Shown piece by piece: positions 25,226 through 33,837 of a stretch of 64,000 nucleotides of DNA. The DNA comes from JAFTYO01 sp045611785 (lineage in GTDB: Bacteria; Pseudomonadota; Alphaproteobacteria; RF32; CAG-239), in contig JAZKXV010000028.1 in assembly GCA_045611785.1 (NCBI GenBank), positions 22,736 to 86,735 on the forward strand. Direction: 5' to 3'. The translations under genes and the position numbers were made by a program. The notes under the pieces were generated by a model, which was given only the letters and a program-made list of their open reading frames with translations, did no database searches and was not told the origin of the DNA. The first letter of the stretch is position 1. Each line of letters begins with the position of its first letter.

Positions 25226-27277
25226 ATGGCAAGTAATTTTATTGAAACAGGAACAGTGAACCATAACTTTGCCGGTTATAGTTATGATAATGTTGTGGCT
25301 GAGCTCAATTCTGATATGGAAGAAACCAGAAAGAAAATCAACCATATCAGACAAATGGGCGAATCTGCTTCTGATGATGAAACAAGATTAATGCTTGAAT
25401 CTGAATATAAAAGTTGCCTTGAAACACAAAAGCTTTTGCAAGATGGTTTGGATATGGCAAGAGAATATCCAGAAGAATTTCCAGTTTTGTATGCAATGAT
25501 TGCAAGAGAAGATGTTGATGAATCTGGTGTAAGCTTTGAGTTAAATGAAGTTTTAGCTGAAACCGATGATATTGTTACTGAAGCTCGTGATGTTATGCCA
25601 AAAGGTAAGCAACTTGAATTAAGTTGTACGCTTCCTGATGCCGGCACTTTTGGTATTGTGGTTACTCCTTATGATAAACCGGGTGAAGATAGCGAACAAC
25701 TAAAAGCAAGAATAACTTTTCCTGATAGCACCATTGAAAATCTTAATGAAGCTAGATTAAAAGCTATTTTTGAGTTTTGTGAAAAGAAAGGGTTGTCAAT
25801 ATATGATTTAACTATTCCTTACAAAGACGGTATGATTGATGTTGATGAAAAATTGGCAGAACTTACCAGGAAGCTTTTAGAGGATCGCCGATTAGAAGAT
25901 GTTCAAAGACCAGGTCCTGATGCAGAAAACAGCAATACAAATGATTATGTAATGCTATTTCCTGAAATAAATGATTTAGATTTAAGTGGATTATATCAAG
26001 CTAAAAAGAAATCGGGTAAGAAAGAAGTTAATTTAGACTTTATCAGAAATGAAATAACAGATTTTATTGAAAACGATTTGAAGAAAACTAGAGATCGTAG
26101 CTATTTTGAAAAAAGTAAAAATATAGATGGCTTAAAAACTTATGTTTTTAGCTTATATGATAAGCCAAACAAAGATAATGAAAAATTAGATGGTGTTAAA
26201 GACAAGAATGGCAATTATGTTCCGACATATTCTCACAGATTGTATGTGGCTCAAAATCCGCAAACCGGAGGTTTTGTATTTGGTTATGCAACACCTGGCG
26301 GTAAAAAAATGGATGATACAATGGCTGGAGATTTTATCGGGATTATTAAGAAGACCGGAGCAACACATGTCAGATTTTCTAACATTTCAAGTGCTGATAA
26401 AGGTGTTTGGATGATGGCTTGTGCTGAAAAAGGCTTGGTTCCGATAGGTATCTCAATTAATGCGGCAAAAGGTAAAGCAATGGTGGAAGCTGCTCGTAAA
26501 AAGCTTTCTACTGAAGAGTTTATAGAATTTAAGTATCGTTTATCTGAACAGTTGATTGAAAACGCTAAAGCTAAGTGTAAAGATAAGTCTGATCCTACAT
26601 ACGGATTAGATAAATCTGAGCTTGATTTTATATCAGGTTTGAAAACAGCCCGTAACTTTGAAAACTTCAGAATAGCATACGAAGATGGAGATGGTTTATA
26701 TGCTAAAGTTATGGATCAGATTGATAAAGGATCAAAAGACAGCCAAAAAGGTGCCGCTATTACATTTGGTTCTATGAAGGCTTTGAGAACAGTTTTTGAT
26801 ATATACTTTGGACATCAGGATGAAACTTTGGGACAAAGATTGGAAAGTTGTAAAGATAAGGTGTCTCGTGAAGAATATGCTGCGCTTAAAGCTATATCTT
26901 CAGATAAAAAATTAGGAGACTTAAATACCGAGGAATTTATGCTTATTTATAACACTATCTTGCCTCGACATATTGAAGAATCTGAGCAAGATATTTTACA
27001 TGCATATGCTCGTGAATTAAAGCGTACACCAAGACGTGCCGATGGCGTTGTTTTGGCGAGTGATTTGTTCCCTAGAGCTAAAGGTGCTATAACAGAAATT
27101 AATATTACTCTTACAAGAAACGGTATTGATACGTTGACATTGCCTAATGAACACAAGGGTCTTGAGTTTGAAAGACCGGCAGAAGAAGATTTGAACGCAA
27201 GAATAAATGCAAATAACAGACAAAACAATACTTCAAATTCAAACATGATGCCGCCGGTAAATCAAAACGTGAGATAA
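25226..27277 (+). CDS. Large soluble protein of unknown function
   Basis: No family is recognised for this 683-residue protein. There is no signal peptide or membrane span. A heptad-like helix occupies about residues 30-75. Two regions look like copies of one domain: about 148-215 (TPYDKPGEDSEQLKARITF ... LKAIFEFCEKKGLSIYDL) and about 308-410 (SLYDKPNKDNEKL ... DFIGIIKKTGATHVRF). In the second the text MMACAEKGLVPIGISINAAK resembles lookup domains of large polyvalent mobile-element proteins, but this is only a resemblance. The end is Asn-rich and disordered. CGGAG precedes the ATG. The next gene starts 8 bp later. Confidence 0.85.
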   Translation: MASNFIETGTVNHNFAGYSYDNVVAELNSDMEETRKKINHIRQMGESASDDETRLMLESEYKSCLETQKLLQDGLDMAREYPEEFPVLYAMIAREDVDESGVSFELNEVLAETDDIVTEARDVMPKGKQLELSCTLPDAGTFGIVVTPYDKPGEDSEQLKARITFPDSTIENLNEARLKAIFEFCEKKGLSIYDLTIPYKDGMIDVDEKLAELTRKLLEDRRLEDVQRPGPDAENSNTNDYVMLFPEINDLDLSGLYQAKKKSGKKEVNLDFIRNEITDFIENDLKKTRDRSYFEKSKNIDGLKTYVFSLYDKPNKDNEKLDGVKDKNGNYVPTYSHRLYVAQNPQTGGFVFGYATPGGKKMDDTMAGDFIGIIKKTGATHVRFSNISSADKGVWMMACAEKGLVPIGISINAAKGKAMVEAARKKLSTEEFIEFKYRLSEQLIENAKAKCKDKSDPTYGLDKSELDFISGLKTARNFENFRIAYEDGDGLYAKVMDQIDKGSKDSQKGAAITFGSMKALRTVFDIYFGHQDETLGQRLESCKDKVSREEYAALKAISSDKKLGDLNTEEFMLIYNTILPRHIEESEQDILHAYARELKRTPRRADGVVLASDLFPRAKGAITEINITLTRNGIDTLTLPNEHKGLEFERPAEEDLNARINANNRQNNTSNSNMMPPVNQNVR

Positions 27278-27285
27278 TGTAGCGT

Positions 27286-28512
27286 ATGGATAGAGAACAG
27301 TTCTTAAAACACTTTGAAAGCAGTCAGGCGTTTAACGCTTTTTGCTTAGGGATGTCTAAACAGCAAATTAGAAAACTAAGCACAGATGATTGGACTTCTA
27401 TCTACTACGGAATTAATTATTTAGTTAGTAAAGGCGGTTATGCCTCAGCGACTGAATTTGTTACAAAGCATTCTAAAGCATTTCAGCACCTATATTCAAA
27501 CTATACTCCTGACAAGAAGAAAAGTCGGGCAATTAAAAAGTTTGCATATAGTATCGCAGATAAACTTTCTACATCAAAAGAGTTTGCTGATTTTTATTAT
27601 AAAATAGATGTTTGGGTTGCTGCATCATCTAGTACCAACTATAAGTTGGCAGCGCTTATGAGATCTGCCATGTATCAAGAATTTTTAGGTGATAAAGTTA
27701 AGGCTGGTTTACTTAAACCGTTTGTTAGAGTTGTTAACAGAGATAATAAAGAGCCAATTACTTCTGGATATTATAAAGCAGGTGGCTTGTTTGGGCATGC
27801 TGTTGTTGTAAAACGGGGTATGGCTAACTTTTGTAATACTACTGCACATGAGATTTATCATTCTTTACAACATATAAGTTTTGCAACGCGTACAAAGTTT
27901 TTAAGAAAAATTGGCGTGCGCTTTAATTATGATAAGAAAATGGCCGAATTGTATAGGTTGAACAATGCATATTACTTTGATCTTAAAGACGGATTAAGAG
28001 CTTATAAGAAGCAGCCTTTAGAATATGATGCCAGATTGTTTGCTACTTGTTTTGAAAGAAGGTTGCGTAAAAACTTAAGAGCATCAGAAAATAATTGGGG
28101 AATGGTGTATCAAACAACGCAAATGTTGAGAGAAGTTGATATATATGACCAAAATGTTGAGTATAGTGAAAAAAGCATATGTTTATCTTTTTATGCTCCG
28201 AATAAACAAACTCAGTCAATATTAGGAGAGTTAAAAACCAGACATCTACAACAAGCACAGCTGAGTAATATCGAAGAAGGTATGATGGTGTTGTATATAC
28301 CGGCTAATATGCATAATATTGTTAAACTTAATAAACTATTTAATCGTTCAAGAAAAGTTCAGGATGATGCTACCAGAAGGGCTTTTATAAAAGAAAGTTT
28401 TCCAATTACATATAACAAGTTTTTTGCAACTGAAAAAGAAAGAATGCAGTATCAACCAAATATAAAAAAGATTGCAATAAAAAGATTGGGTGGCAACGGC
28501 GGAAAATTATAA
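27286..28512 (+). CDS. Putative zinc peptidase of unknown family
   Basis: The 408-residue protein has HEIYH at residues 188-192, the zincin HExxH motif, in a helix preceded by ANFCNTTA. A candidate third ligand is Glu246 in PLEYDARLFATCF, the E-x2-A pattern of gluzincin-like peptidases. No signal peptide is visible, so it would act in the cytoplasm or be delivered by another route. The first 160 residues are helical and unassigned. It starts 8 bp after the 683-residue gene, so the two are cotranscribed and may act together. The peptidase call rests on motifs only. Confidence 0.6.
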   Translation: MDREQFLKHFESSQAFNAFCLGMSKQQIRKLSTDDWTSIYYGINYLVSKGGYASATEFVTKHSKAFQHLYSNYTPDKKKSRAIKKFAYSIADKLSTSKEFADFYYKIDVWVAASSSTNYKLAALMRSAMYQEFLGDKVKAGLLKPFVRVVNRDNKEPITSGYYKAGGLFGHAVVVKRGMANFCNTTAHEIYHSLQHISFATRTKFLRKIGVRFNYDKKMAELYRLNNAYYFDLKDGLRAYKKQPLEYDARLFATCFERRLRKNLRASENNWGMVYQTTQMLREVDIYDQNVEYSEKSICLSFYAPNKQTQSILGELKTRHLQQAQLSNIEEGMMVLYIPANMHNIVKLNKLFNRSRKVQDDATRRAFIKESFPITYNKFFATEKERMQYQPNIKKIAIKRLGGNGGKL

Positions 28513-28659
28513 ATTTTATTAAAATTTTTGATAGTATTTTAATTTTTGTTATTGAAATATTTACTTTTATTACTTAAGTTAAAGATGTATTAGTTGTATT
28601 GCAATTAAATTTGTTCCGTAAAACGGAATGTTAAACTTAAACCATATGGAGAAAATAAT

Positions 28660-29133
28660 ATGAAAAAACTTTTAAGTTTGTTCTGTGCAATGGCTTTCTT
28701 AGCTGGTTGTTCGTCAATGGGTGAAAATGGCGGTTTGTTTGGTGGTACTGATTGCGAATCAAGAGAAGCTCGTGATTTTATGGCAAATGCTGAAGATAGG
28801 GTATTCTTTGCTTATGACAGTTCTACTTTAACAGCAAACGCTGAAGAAGTTCTTGATACACAAGTTAACTGGCTCAATATGAGAAAGCACCAAAATGTAA
28901 ACGTTATCGTTCAAGGTTATTGCGACGAAAGAGGTACTCGTGAATACAACTTGGCTTTAGGTGAACGCCGTGCCAATGCTGTAAAAAATTATCTTGTATC
29001 TGAAGGTGTAGCAGCTGATCGTATTTCTGTAATTTCTTACGGTAAAGAAAGACCAGCAGTTTTAGGTAACAATGAAGCAGCTTGGGCTCAAAATCGTCGT
29101 GCTGTTACAGTTGTAAAAACAAGCAATATGTAA
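28660..29133 (+). CDS. pal: Peptidoglycan-associated lipoprotein Pal
   Basis: Pal ties the outer membrane to peptidoglycan and moves with TolA/TolB during division. The 157 residues have a lipobox LAGC (Cys17) and an OmpA-type domain (VQGYCDERGTREYNLALGER) whose Asp and Arg bind diaminopimelate. AGGA-like GGAG precedes the ATG. An inverted repeat TTCCGTAAAACGGAA lies at about 28614-28628, a possible operator. tolB, normally directly upstream, is not there. Confidence 0.95.
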   Translation: MKKLLSLFCAMAFLAGCSSMGENGGLFGGTDCESREARDFMANAEDRVFFAYDSSTLTANAEEVLDTQVNWLNMRKHQNVNVIVQGYCDERGTREYNLALGERRANAVKNYLVSEGVAADRISVISYGKERPAVLGNNEAAWAQNRRAVTVVKTSNM

Positions 29134-29148
29134 TTTGTCTGATTAGTT

Positions 29149-29181
29149 AAAACGCATTCTTTAATTAGAATGCGTTTTTTT
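29149..29181 (+). terminator. pal terminator
   Basis: AAAACGCATTCT, TTAATT loop, AGAATGCGTTTTTTT. Confidence 0.9.
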
Positions 29182-29246
29182 GTGCTTGTGTATATGAAAT
29201 ATTTATTTTATAGTGAAAAAAATTAACTACATAAAAGGTCTTAGAA

Positions 29247-30101
29247 ATGAAATTATCGTTTAAATTTTTGGTTTGTGTATTTATATTTGCGTCTTCTGTT
29301 GCAAATTCACAAGAAATTATAGGTATTCAAGAACAGATTGATGCAATTAAAGAAGAAATGATGCTTTTACAAAGAAAAGTATATAGAGATAATACAGAAT
29401 CTTCTGTTTATGAATCGAATCCGGCTAGAGCTGAGGTTAAAATTGGCGAGTATGATCAAATTATAAGAAATTTGAACGGTAAAGTTGAAGAGTTAGAATT
29501 TAAAATTAAAACTTTAGAAGAAAAAGTAGATACCATTAATAAGGATATTGATGTTCGGTTTCGTTTGTTAGAAGGAAAACCTATACCAGCAGGTTCAGCC
29601 GGAATAAAAGAAACTAAGAAATTTGATACAGCCGTTGCAACAGGTGCCCCTAAATCCATAGTGGGTGATGCTATTTCAACGGGGGATTTGAAAAATTTGC
29701 AACCAGAACAAACTATGGGCGTTGATCAATTATATACAACCGGTTTGGGAGCTCTTAAATCAGGAGATTTAGAAAAAGCTGAAATGTATTTTAACATAAT
29801 ATTAGATAAGCATGGTTCTGATAAATTAGCCGGAAATGCTCAATATTGGTTGGGTGAGGTGTATTATAAGGATAAAAAATTTGATAAAGCTGCAGTTGCT
29901 TTCGGCAAAGGATACAGCAACTATAAAGATGGCGCAAAAGGTGCAGACAGTTTGTTAAAATTAGGCTTATCGATGTCACAAATAAACAAGAAAAACGAAG
30001 CTTGTTTAGCTTTTGTTAATTTACCTGTTGAATTTAAGAATGCTGACGATACCATAAAAGCAAAAGCAAAAAGCGAGGCACAAAAACTGGGTTGTAAGTA
30101 G
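29247..30101 (+). CDS. cpoB: Cell division coordinator CpoB (YbgF)
   Basis: CpoB is a periplasmic TolA partner that links peptidoglycan synthesis to outer-membrane constriction. The 284 residues begin with a signal peptide (FKFLVCVFIFASSVANS). A coiled coil lies at about 25-105 (GKVEELEFKIKTLEEKVDTI), then a linker, then TPR repeats from about 165 (LYTTGLGALKSGDLEKAEMY, AQYWLGEVYYKDKKFDKAAV). Gene order pal-cpoB-tilS is the usual one. tilS starts 3 bp after its stop. Confidence 0.92.
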   Translation: MKLSFKFLVCVFIFASSVANSQEIIGIQEQIDAIKEEMMLLQRKVYRDNTESSVYESNPARAEVKIGEYDQIIRNLNGKVEELEFKIKTLEEKVDTINKDIDVRFRLLEGKPIPAGSAGIKETKKFDTAVATGAPKSIVGDAISTGDLKNLQPEQTMGVDQLYTTGLGALKSGDLEKAEMYFNIILDKHGSDKLAGNAQYWLGEVYYKDKKFDKAAVAFGKGYSNYKDGAKGADSLLKLGLSMSQINKKNEACLAFVNLPVEFKNADDTIKAKAKSEAQKLGCK

Positions 30102-30104
30102 TAT

Positions 30105-31166
30105 ATGCTTAAAACTTTTTTACAAAATAATAATATTATAGAAAAACGGATTTGCGTTGGTGTATCTGGTGGGAGCGATTCACTGGCTTTAGCGCTTATG
30201 GCAAATGAACAATTATCTCCTTTAGGTTATAAAATTGTTGCTATTACGGTAAATCATGGCCTTAGGAAAAGTGCTCAAGACGAAGCAGATTATGTTGCAT
30301 CAGTAATGCAACAACATGGCATAGAGCATCATATTCTATATTGGGAGGGAGATAAACCGCAAAACGGTATTGAAGAGGCGGCACGTATTGCTCGATACGG
30401 CTTAATCGAAAAATGGTGTGAAGAATATGATGTTAATATTCTTATGACGGCACACCATTTATATGATCAGGTAGAAACCTTTTTCATGCGATTAGAGCGT
30501 GGCAGCGGCTTAGATGGTTTGTGTGGTATGAAAGAGGTTTTTTATCGTAACAATATTAAAGTTATCAGGCCGCTTCTTTATACATCTCCTAAAGTTATGA
30601 AAGATTATCTGACAGATAAAGGAATTGTTTGGGTAGAAGATGAAAGCAACTTTTGTACAGATTTGTTAAGGGTTAAAATTCGACAGTTTTTACCTGAGTT
30701 TGAAGAAAAAACAGGAATAGATGCTTTAAAGGTTGCCAATACTATGAAGCGCTTACAGTCTTCAAAAAACTACATAGATAAAGTCGTTGATAAAATTATA
30801 AAAAATAATTTTTCTAATTATAAAACAGAGGCTTTTTGGTGTTCTCGGGCAGATTTCTTAAAGTTAGATACCGAAATTAAATTCAGAATTTTAGGTAAAA
30901 TTTTGCGAACTATTGCAGGTTCAGATTATATTCCATCTGCTGAAAAATTGTTTTCATTGATAGATAAATTTAATTTGGCAGATTTTAAGGCTTCAACTTT
31001 GGGGCATTGTTATGTTTGTTGTTTAGATAATAAACTTTGGTTTATGCCTGAATGTGTTGCAAGTGATAAATATAGTGCAAAAGCATGGAAAGAGTATGTT
31101 AAAAAACATTTGCAATATAAAAATAAGAAAATACCGGTTCGTTTAAAAAAGATAATGTGTGCATAA
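30105..31166 (+). CDS. tilS: tRNA(Ile)-lysidine synthase
   Basis: TilS attaches lysine to cytidine-34 of tRNA-Ile(CAU) so that it reads AUA. The 353 residues have the PP-loop VSGGSDSLALAL near residue 20 and the HHLYDQVETFFMRLERGSG block of the N-type ATP pyrophosphatase. The C-terminal tRNA domain of E. coli TilS is mostly lacking, as in other short TilS proteins. It is cotranscribed with cpoB. The customary ftsH neighbour is not present. Confidence 0.94.
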   Translation: MLKTFLQNNNIIEKRICVGVSGGSDSLALALMANEQLSPLGYKIVAITVNHGLRKSAQDEADYVASVMQQHGIEHHILYWEGDKPQNGIEEAARIARYGLIEKWCEEYDVNILMTAHHLYDQVETFFMRLERGSGLDGLCGMKEVFYRNNIKVIRPLLYTSPKVMKDYLTDKGIVWVEDESNFCTDLLRVKIRQFLPEFEEKTGIDALKVANTMKRLQSSKNYIDKVVDKIIKNNFSNYKTEAFWCSRADFLKLDTEIKFRILGKILRTIAGSDYIPSAEKLFSLIDKFNLADFKASTLGHCYVCCLDNKLWFMPECVASDKYSAKAWKEYVKKHLQYKNKKIPVRLKKIMCA

Positions 31167-31198
31167 AAAAAAGCGCCCTTTTTGGAAAAAGGGGGCTT
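31165..31198 (-). terminator. Terminator downstream of tilS, T tract on the minus strand
   Basis: GCGCCCTTTTT and AAAAAGGGGGC pair around GG with one mismatch. The long T tract is on the minus strand, so it best serves the minus-strand transcript that starts near 31526, while also blocking tilS read-through. Confidence 0.75.
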
Positions 31199-31526
31199 TG
31201 TACTAAGAGGACCATCTCTCAGTTTGATGTTTGTTTTTTTCTTCATATTTCCGGCGATTAGTGAGTTTTTAAAAATTTTTCTTACCTGTTGGTAGGAGAT
31301 TTGTTTTTTACGGGGTTCCACATAAGCTCAAAAATTTAAAGTTCAACAATTGGGGGAGTCGCGTATACGGGTCATATTAAGTTAATTTAATAAAATTTCC
31401 GGTTATAGATTTGTTTTTTTAATATCAAATCTGAGTGCGATCTCTAATGTAGTGCATTCGTTGTGCGTTTTAAGGTTTGACAATGATGCTCTGTTTTACA
31501 ATAGCATTTTAATAATTTGTTTGGTA
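31165..31526 (-). ncRNA. Predicted 360-base minus-strand transcript without clear gene
   Basis: On the minus strand TTGACA (31556-31561) and TATATA (31533-31538) are 17 bp apart. About 360 bases on, a hairpin (GCCCCCTTTTT/AAAAAGGGCGC) is followed by eight T residues in the minus direction. The unit holds no known gene. A GTG-started frame in it (from 31321, EPRKKQISYQQVRKIF) has no ribosome site and meets no stop before the terminator, which favours RNA over protein. No match to tmRNA, RNase P or 6S RNA motifs was recognised. The -10 lies in a perfect palindrome, GTCTATATATAGAC. Confidence 0.45.
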
Positions 31527-31527
31527 A

Positions 31528-31561
31528 GTCTATATATAGACCATTTTGACAACTTTGTCAA
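31528..31561 (-). promoter_or_regulatory. Promoter overlaid by two palindromes
   Basis: GTCTATATATAGAC (31528-31541) covers the minus-strand -10, and TTGACAACTTTGTCAA (31546-31561) covers the -35. Two perfect inverted repeats exactly over the promoter elements suggest repressor control. Confidence 0.5.
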
Positions 31562-31642
31562 TACTTTTTTTTAAAAAAATAATTTATTTTTTTTATTATG
31601 CAAAAACAACAAATTAATGTAGGGAAAATTTTGTACAGACAA

Positions 31643-31669
31643 TAAAAAAACCACCATAAAGGTGGTTTT
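31643..31669 (-). terminator. tRNA-Gly terminator
   Basis: AAAACCACC and GGTGGTTTT pair around ATAAA; on the minus strand a run of T follows, just past the tRNA 3' end. Confidence 0.85.
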
Positions 31670-31675
31670 AAGAAT

Positions 31676-31750
31676 TGGAGCGGGCAATGGGATTCGGACC
31701 CACGACATCAACCTTGGCAAGGTTGCGCTCTACCCCTGAGCTATACCCGC
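31676..31750 (-). tRNA. tRNA-Gly (anticodon GCC)
   Basis: Read on the minus strand, GCGGGTA pairs with TGCCCGC (one mismatch-tolerant acceptor), the anticodon stem CAACC/GGTTG encloses TTGCCAA (anticodon GCC), the T loop is GTCCGAATC, and CCA is encoded. Confidence 0.95.
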
Positions 31751-31949
31751 ATCGTTTCGATGGTGTATTTAATACCACAATAAAAATAAAATGCAAGAGT
31801 TTTTTTTATATTTTTTCATTTTCTTGTAATGTGTTGTTTTTCCGAGCTTATTAAGCTTGCTTGTGAATGAAATAATATAAAAGTTTAAATGTTTTATAAA
31901 ATAAGCTATGTTGAGGTAGGTCAAAATCAATCAAATAAAGAGTTTAAAA

Positions 31950-32087
31950 ATGAATAAAAGCAAAAAAGCAAAAGATATTCGCTTTGAAAAAGAGGCAAAA
32001 GCTTTGCAAAAGAATCTGATAAAACGCAAAAAACAACAAGAAGAACGCGAAAAACTTAAAAAAATGAAGGAAGAAAACAATGGATAA
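31950..32087 (+). CDS. Small basic protein coupled to murA
   Basis: A 45-residue, highly charged protein (MNKSKKAKDIRFEKEAKALQ, then KRKKQQEEREKLKKMKEEN). It is probably one long helix. Its stop lies 7 bp inside murA, and the murA ribosome site AAGGAAG is within its last codons, so the two are translationally coupled. Similar short basic proteins are often found before murA in Alphaproteobacteria. The function is unknown. Confidence 0.65.
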   Translation: MNKSKKAKDIRFEKEAKALQKNLIKRKKQQEEREKLKKMKEENNG

Positions 32088-33372
32088 GATCAAAATCAGA
32101 GGTGGAAATCAACTTAATGGTAAGATTTATATAAGCGGTGCTAAAAATGCAGCATTACCTTTGGTTTGCGCATCTCTTCTTACTAAAGAATCGGTAACTT
32201 TAACAAACATGCCAATGTTATCAGATATAAAATCTTTAAACTCGTTGTTGTCTGTTTTGGGAACAAAGATTGAAGAAAAGATTGAAACAAAAGGCAGCTA
32301 CGAATCTAAAACATATATATATACAAACGAAACTTTTGACAGTTTAGTTGCTCCATACGATTATGTTCGCAAAATGCGCGCATCATATTATGTGTTAGGT
32401 CCGTTACTTGCAAGAGAAGGCCATGTTGAACTTTCTCTTCCGGGTGGTTGTGCAATTGGTGCAAGACCAATGGATATACACCTTAATTCTTTAGAATTGA
32501 TGGGTGCCAAAATTGAAATTAAGAACGGCTACGTAATTGCTGATGCAGAAGGTGGCTTAAAAGGTGCTCATGTAATTTTCCCTAAAGCATCTGTCGGTGC
32601 AACATGTAACATTTTGATGGCAGCAGTTTTAGCAAAAGGTACAACACGAATCGAAAATGCCGCAAAAGAACCAGAAATTACAGACTTGATAGATTTATTG
32701 GTTAAAATGGGTGCCAAAATTGAAGGTCGTAACACATCTATTTTAACTGTCGAAGGTGTGGAATCGTTAAAAGGAGCTGAACACGAAGTTGTTGCTGACC
32801 GTATCGAAGCCGGATCATACGCAATTGCTGCGGCAATAACAAAAGGTAATATTGAGTTAGTTAACGCAAAAGCAGAGCATTTACAAACTCCGCTTAATAT
32901 TTTGCGTAATATGGATATCAAAATTACGGAAACAGATAATAGTGTTATTGTTGATGCCAGAAATGCTTTAATGCAAGGTCAAGATATTATGACAGATTAT
33001 TATCCTGGTTTTCCGACAGACTTGCAGGCACAATTTATGGCTTTGATGACAGTTGTTCCAGGAGCATCTTTAGTTAGTGAAAATATTTGGGAAAACAGAT
33101 TTATGCATGTGCCGGAGTTGATGCGTATGGGTGCAAACATAAATGTTCACGGTTATGCATCTGCAATTGTAAGAGGTGTTAAAAAGCTTTCAGGCGCACC
33201 TGTTATGGCAACTGATTTAAGAGCTTCATTTGCTTTGGTTTTAGCCGGCCTTGTTGCAGAAGGTGAAACAATTGTTAACCGCGTTTACCACCTTGACAGA
33301 GGTTATGAGCGTTTAGAAGAAAAATTAAAAGCAGTTGGTGCCGATATTGAAAGAATCAGAATACCGGATTAA
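32080..33372 (+). CDS. murA: UDP-N-acetylglucosamine 1-carboxyvinyltransferase
   Basis: MurA catalyses the first committed step of peptidoglycan synthesis, moving enolpyruvate from PEP to UDP-GlcNAc. The 430 residues have the substrate Lys in GAKNAALP, the active-site loop LPGGCAIGARP with Cys124 (target of fosfomycin), and the DLRASFALVLAGLVAEG segment. Length and motifs are normal. It overlaps the small upstream gene and is followed after 22 bp by a lipoprotein gene. Confidence 0.97.
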   Translation: MDKIKIRGGNQLNGKIYISGAKNAALPLVCASLLTKESVTLTNMPMLSDIKSLNSLLSVLGTKIEEKIETKGSYESKTYIYTNETFDSLVAPYDYVRKMRASYYVLGPLLAREGHVELSLPGGCAIGARPMDIHLNSLELMGAKIEIKNGYVIADAEGGLKGAHVIFPKASVGATCNILMAAVLAKGTTRIENAAKEPEITDLIDLLVKMGAKIEGRNTSILTVEGVESLKGAEHEVVADRIEAGSYAIAAAITKGNIELVNAKAEHLQTPLNILRNMDIKITETDNSVIVDARNALMQGQDIMTDYYPGFPTDLQAQFMALMTVVPGASLVSENIWENRFMHVPELMRMGANINVHGYASAIVRGVKKLSGAPVMATDLRASFALVLAGLVAEGETIVNRVYHLDRGYERLEEKLKAVGADIERIRIPD

Positions 33373-33394
33373 AAACATATTGAAAGGGATGATA

Positions 33395-33766
33395 ATGAAG
33401 AAAATGTGGGCAATGTTTTGTGTCGCACTGATGTTAGGTTGTACACAAAAAAATGTGGTTTTGAGCGGTGAATATAAAATGCAAAATGCACCTGAAAATG
33501 CTGAAGTAAGTATAGTTTTTGATGGAAACAGTTTTGCCGGACAGTCTGCTGTTAACAGATATTTTGGTACGTTTGAACAAAGCTCTGAAAATATTAAATT
33601 TAATGTTAATGGTACAACCATGATGATGGGACCGCAGAGCTTAATGCTTTTTGAACAAGAGTATATTAAAAACTTAAGCCAAATTAACAAAATAGAGCAA
33701 AATAAAAATGTTTTGACCTTAAAAAATGATAATAAAGAGATATATACTTTTATTAAAACTAAATAA
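33395..33766 (+). CDS. Small META-domain-like lipoprotein
   Basis: From the ATG at 33395 the protein has 123 residues with a lipobox LMLGC. The mature part (LSGEYKM, VSIVFDGNSFAGQSAVNRYF, then MGPQSLMLFEQEYIKNL) resembles META/HslJ-like domains, which are small beta folds in envelope stress proteins. The in-frame frame from 33335 overlaps the murA end and lacks a signal, so it is not used. It follows murA closely and may share its transcript. Confidence 0.65.
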   Translation: MKKMWAMFCVALMLGCTQKNVVLSGEYKMQNAPENAEVSIVFDGNSFAGQSAVNRYFGTFEQSSENIKFNVNGTTMMMGPQSLMLFEQEYIKNLSQINKIEQNKNVLTLKNDNKEIYTFIKTK

Positions 33767-33837
33767 TACGTTATCTAAATATTAACTAATTTTCTGATAC
33801 AAATAGCTAAAACTTTTAATTATAAAGAGGGATAGCT

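Noticed and set aside
31201..31220. TACTAAGAGGACC, resembling the sarcin-ricin loop of 23S rRNA
   Set aside because: The match is short and no other rRNA sequence surrounds it.
31010..31321. 103-codon minus-strand frame overlapping the end of tilS
   Set aside because: It runs through an intrinsic terminator and then antisense to tilS, has no ribosome site, and begins at a GTG without context. It is kept only as part of the possible RNA unit.
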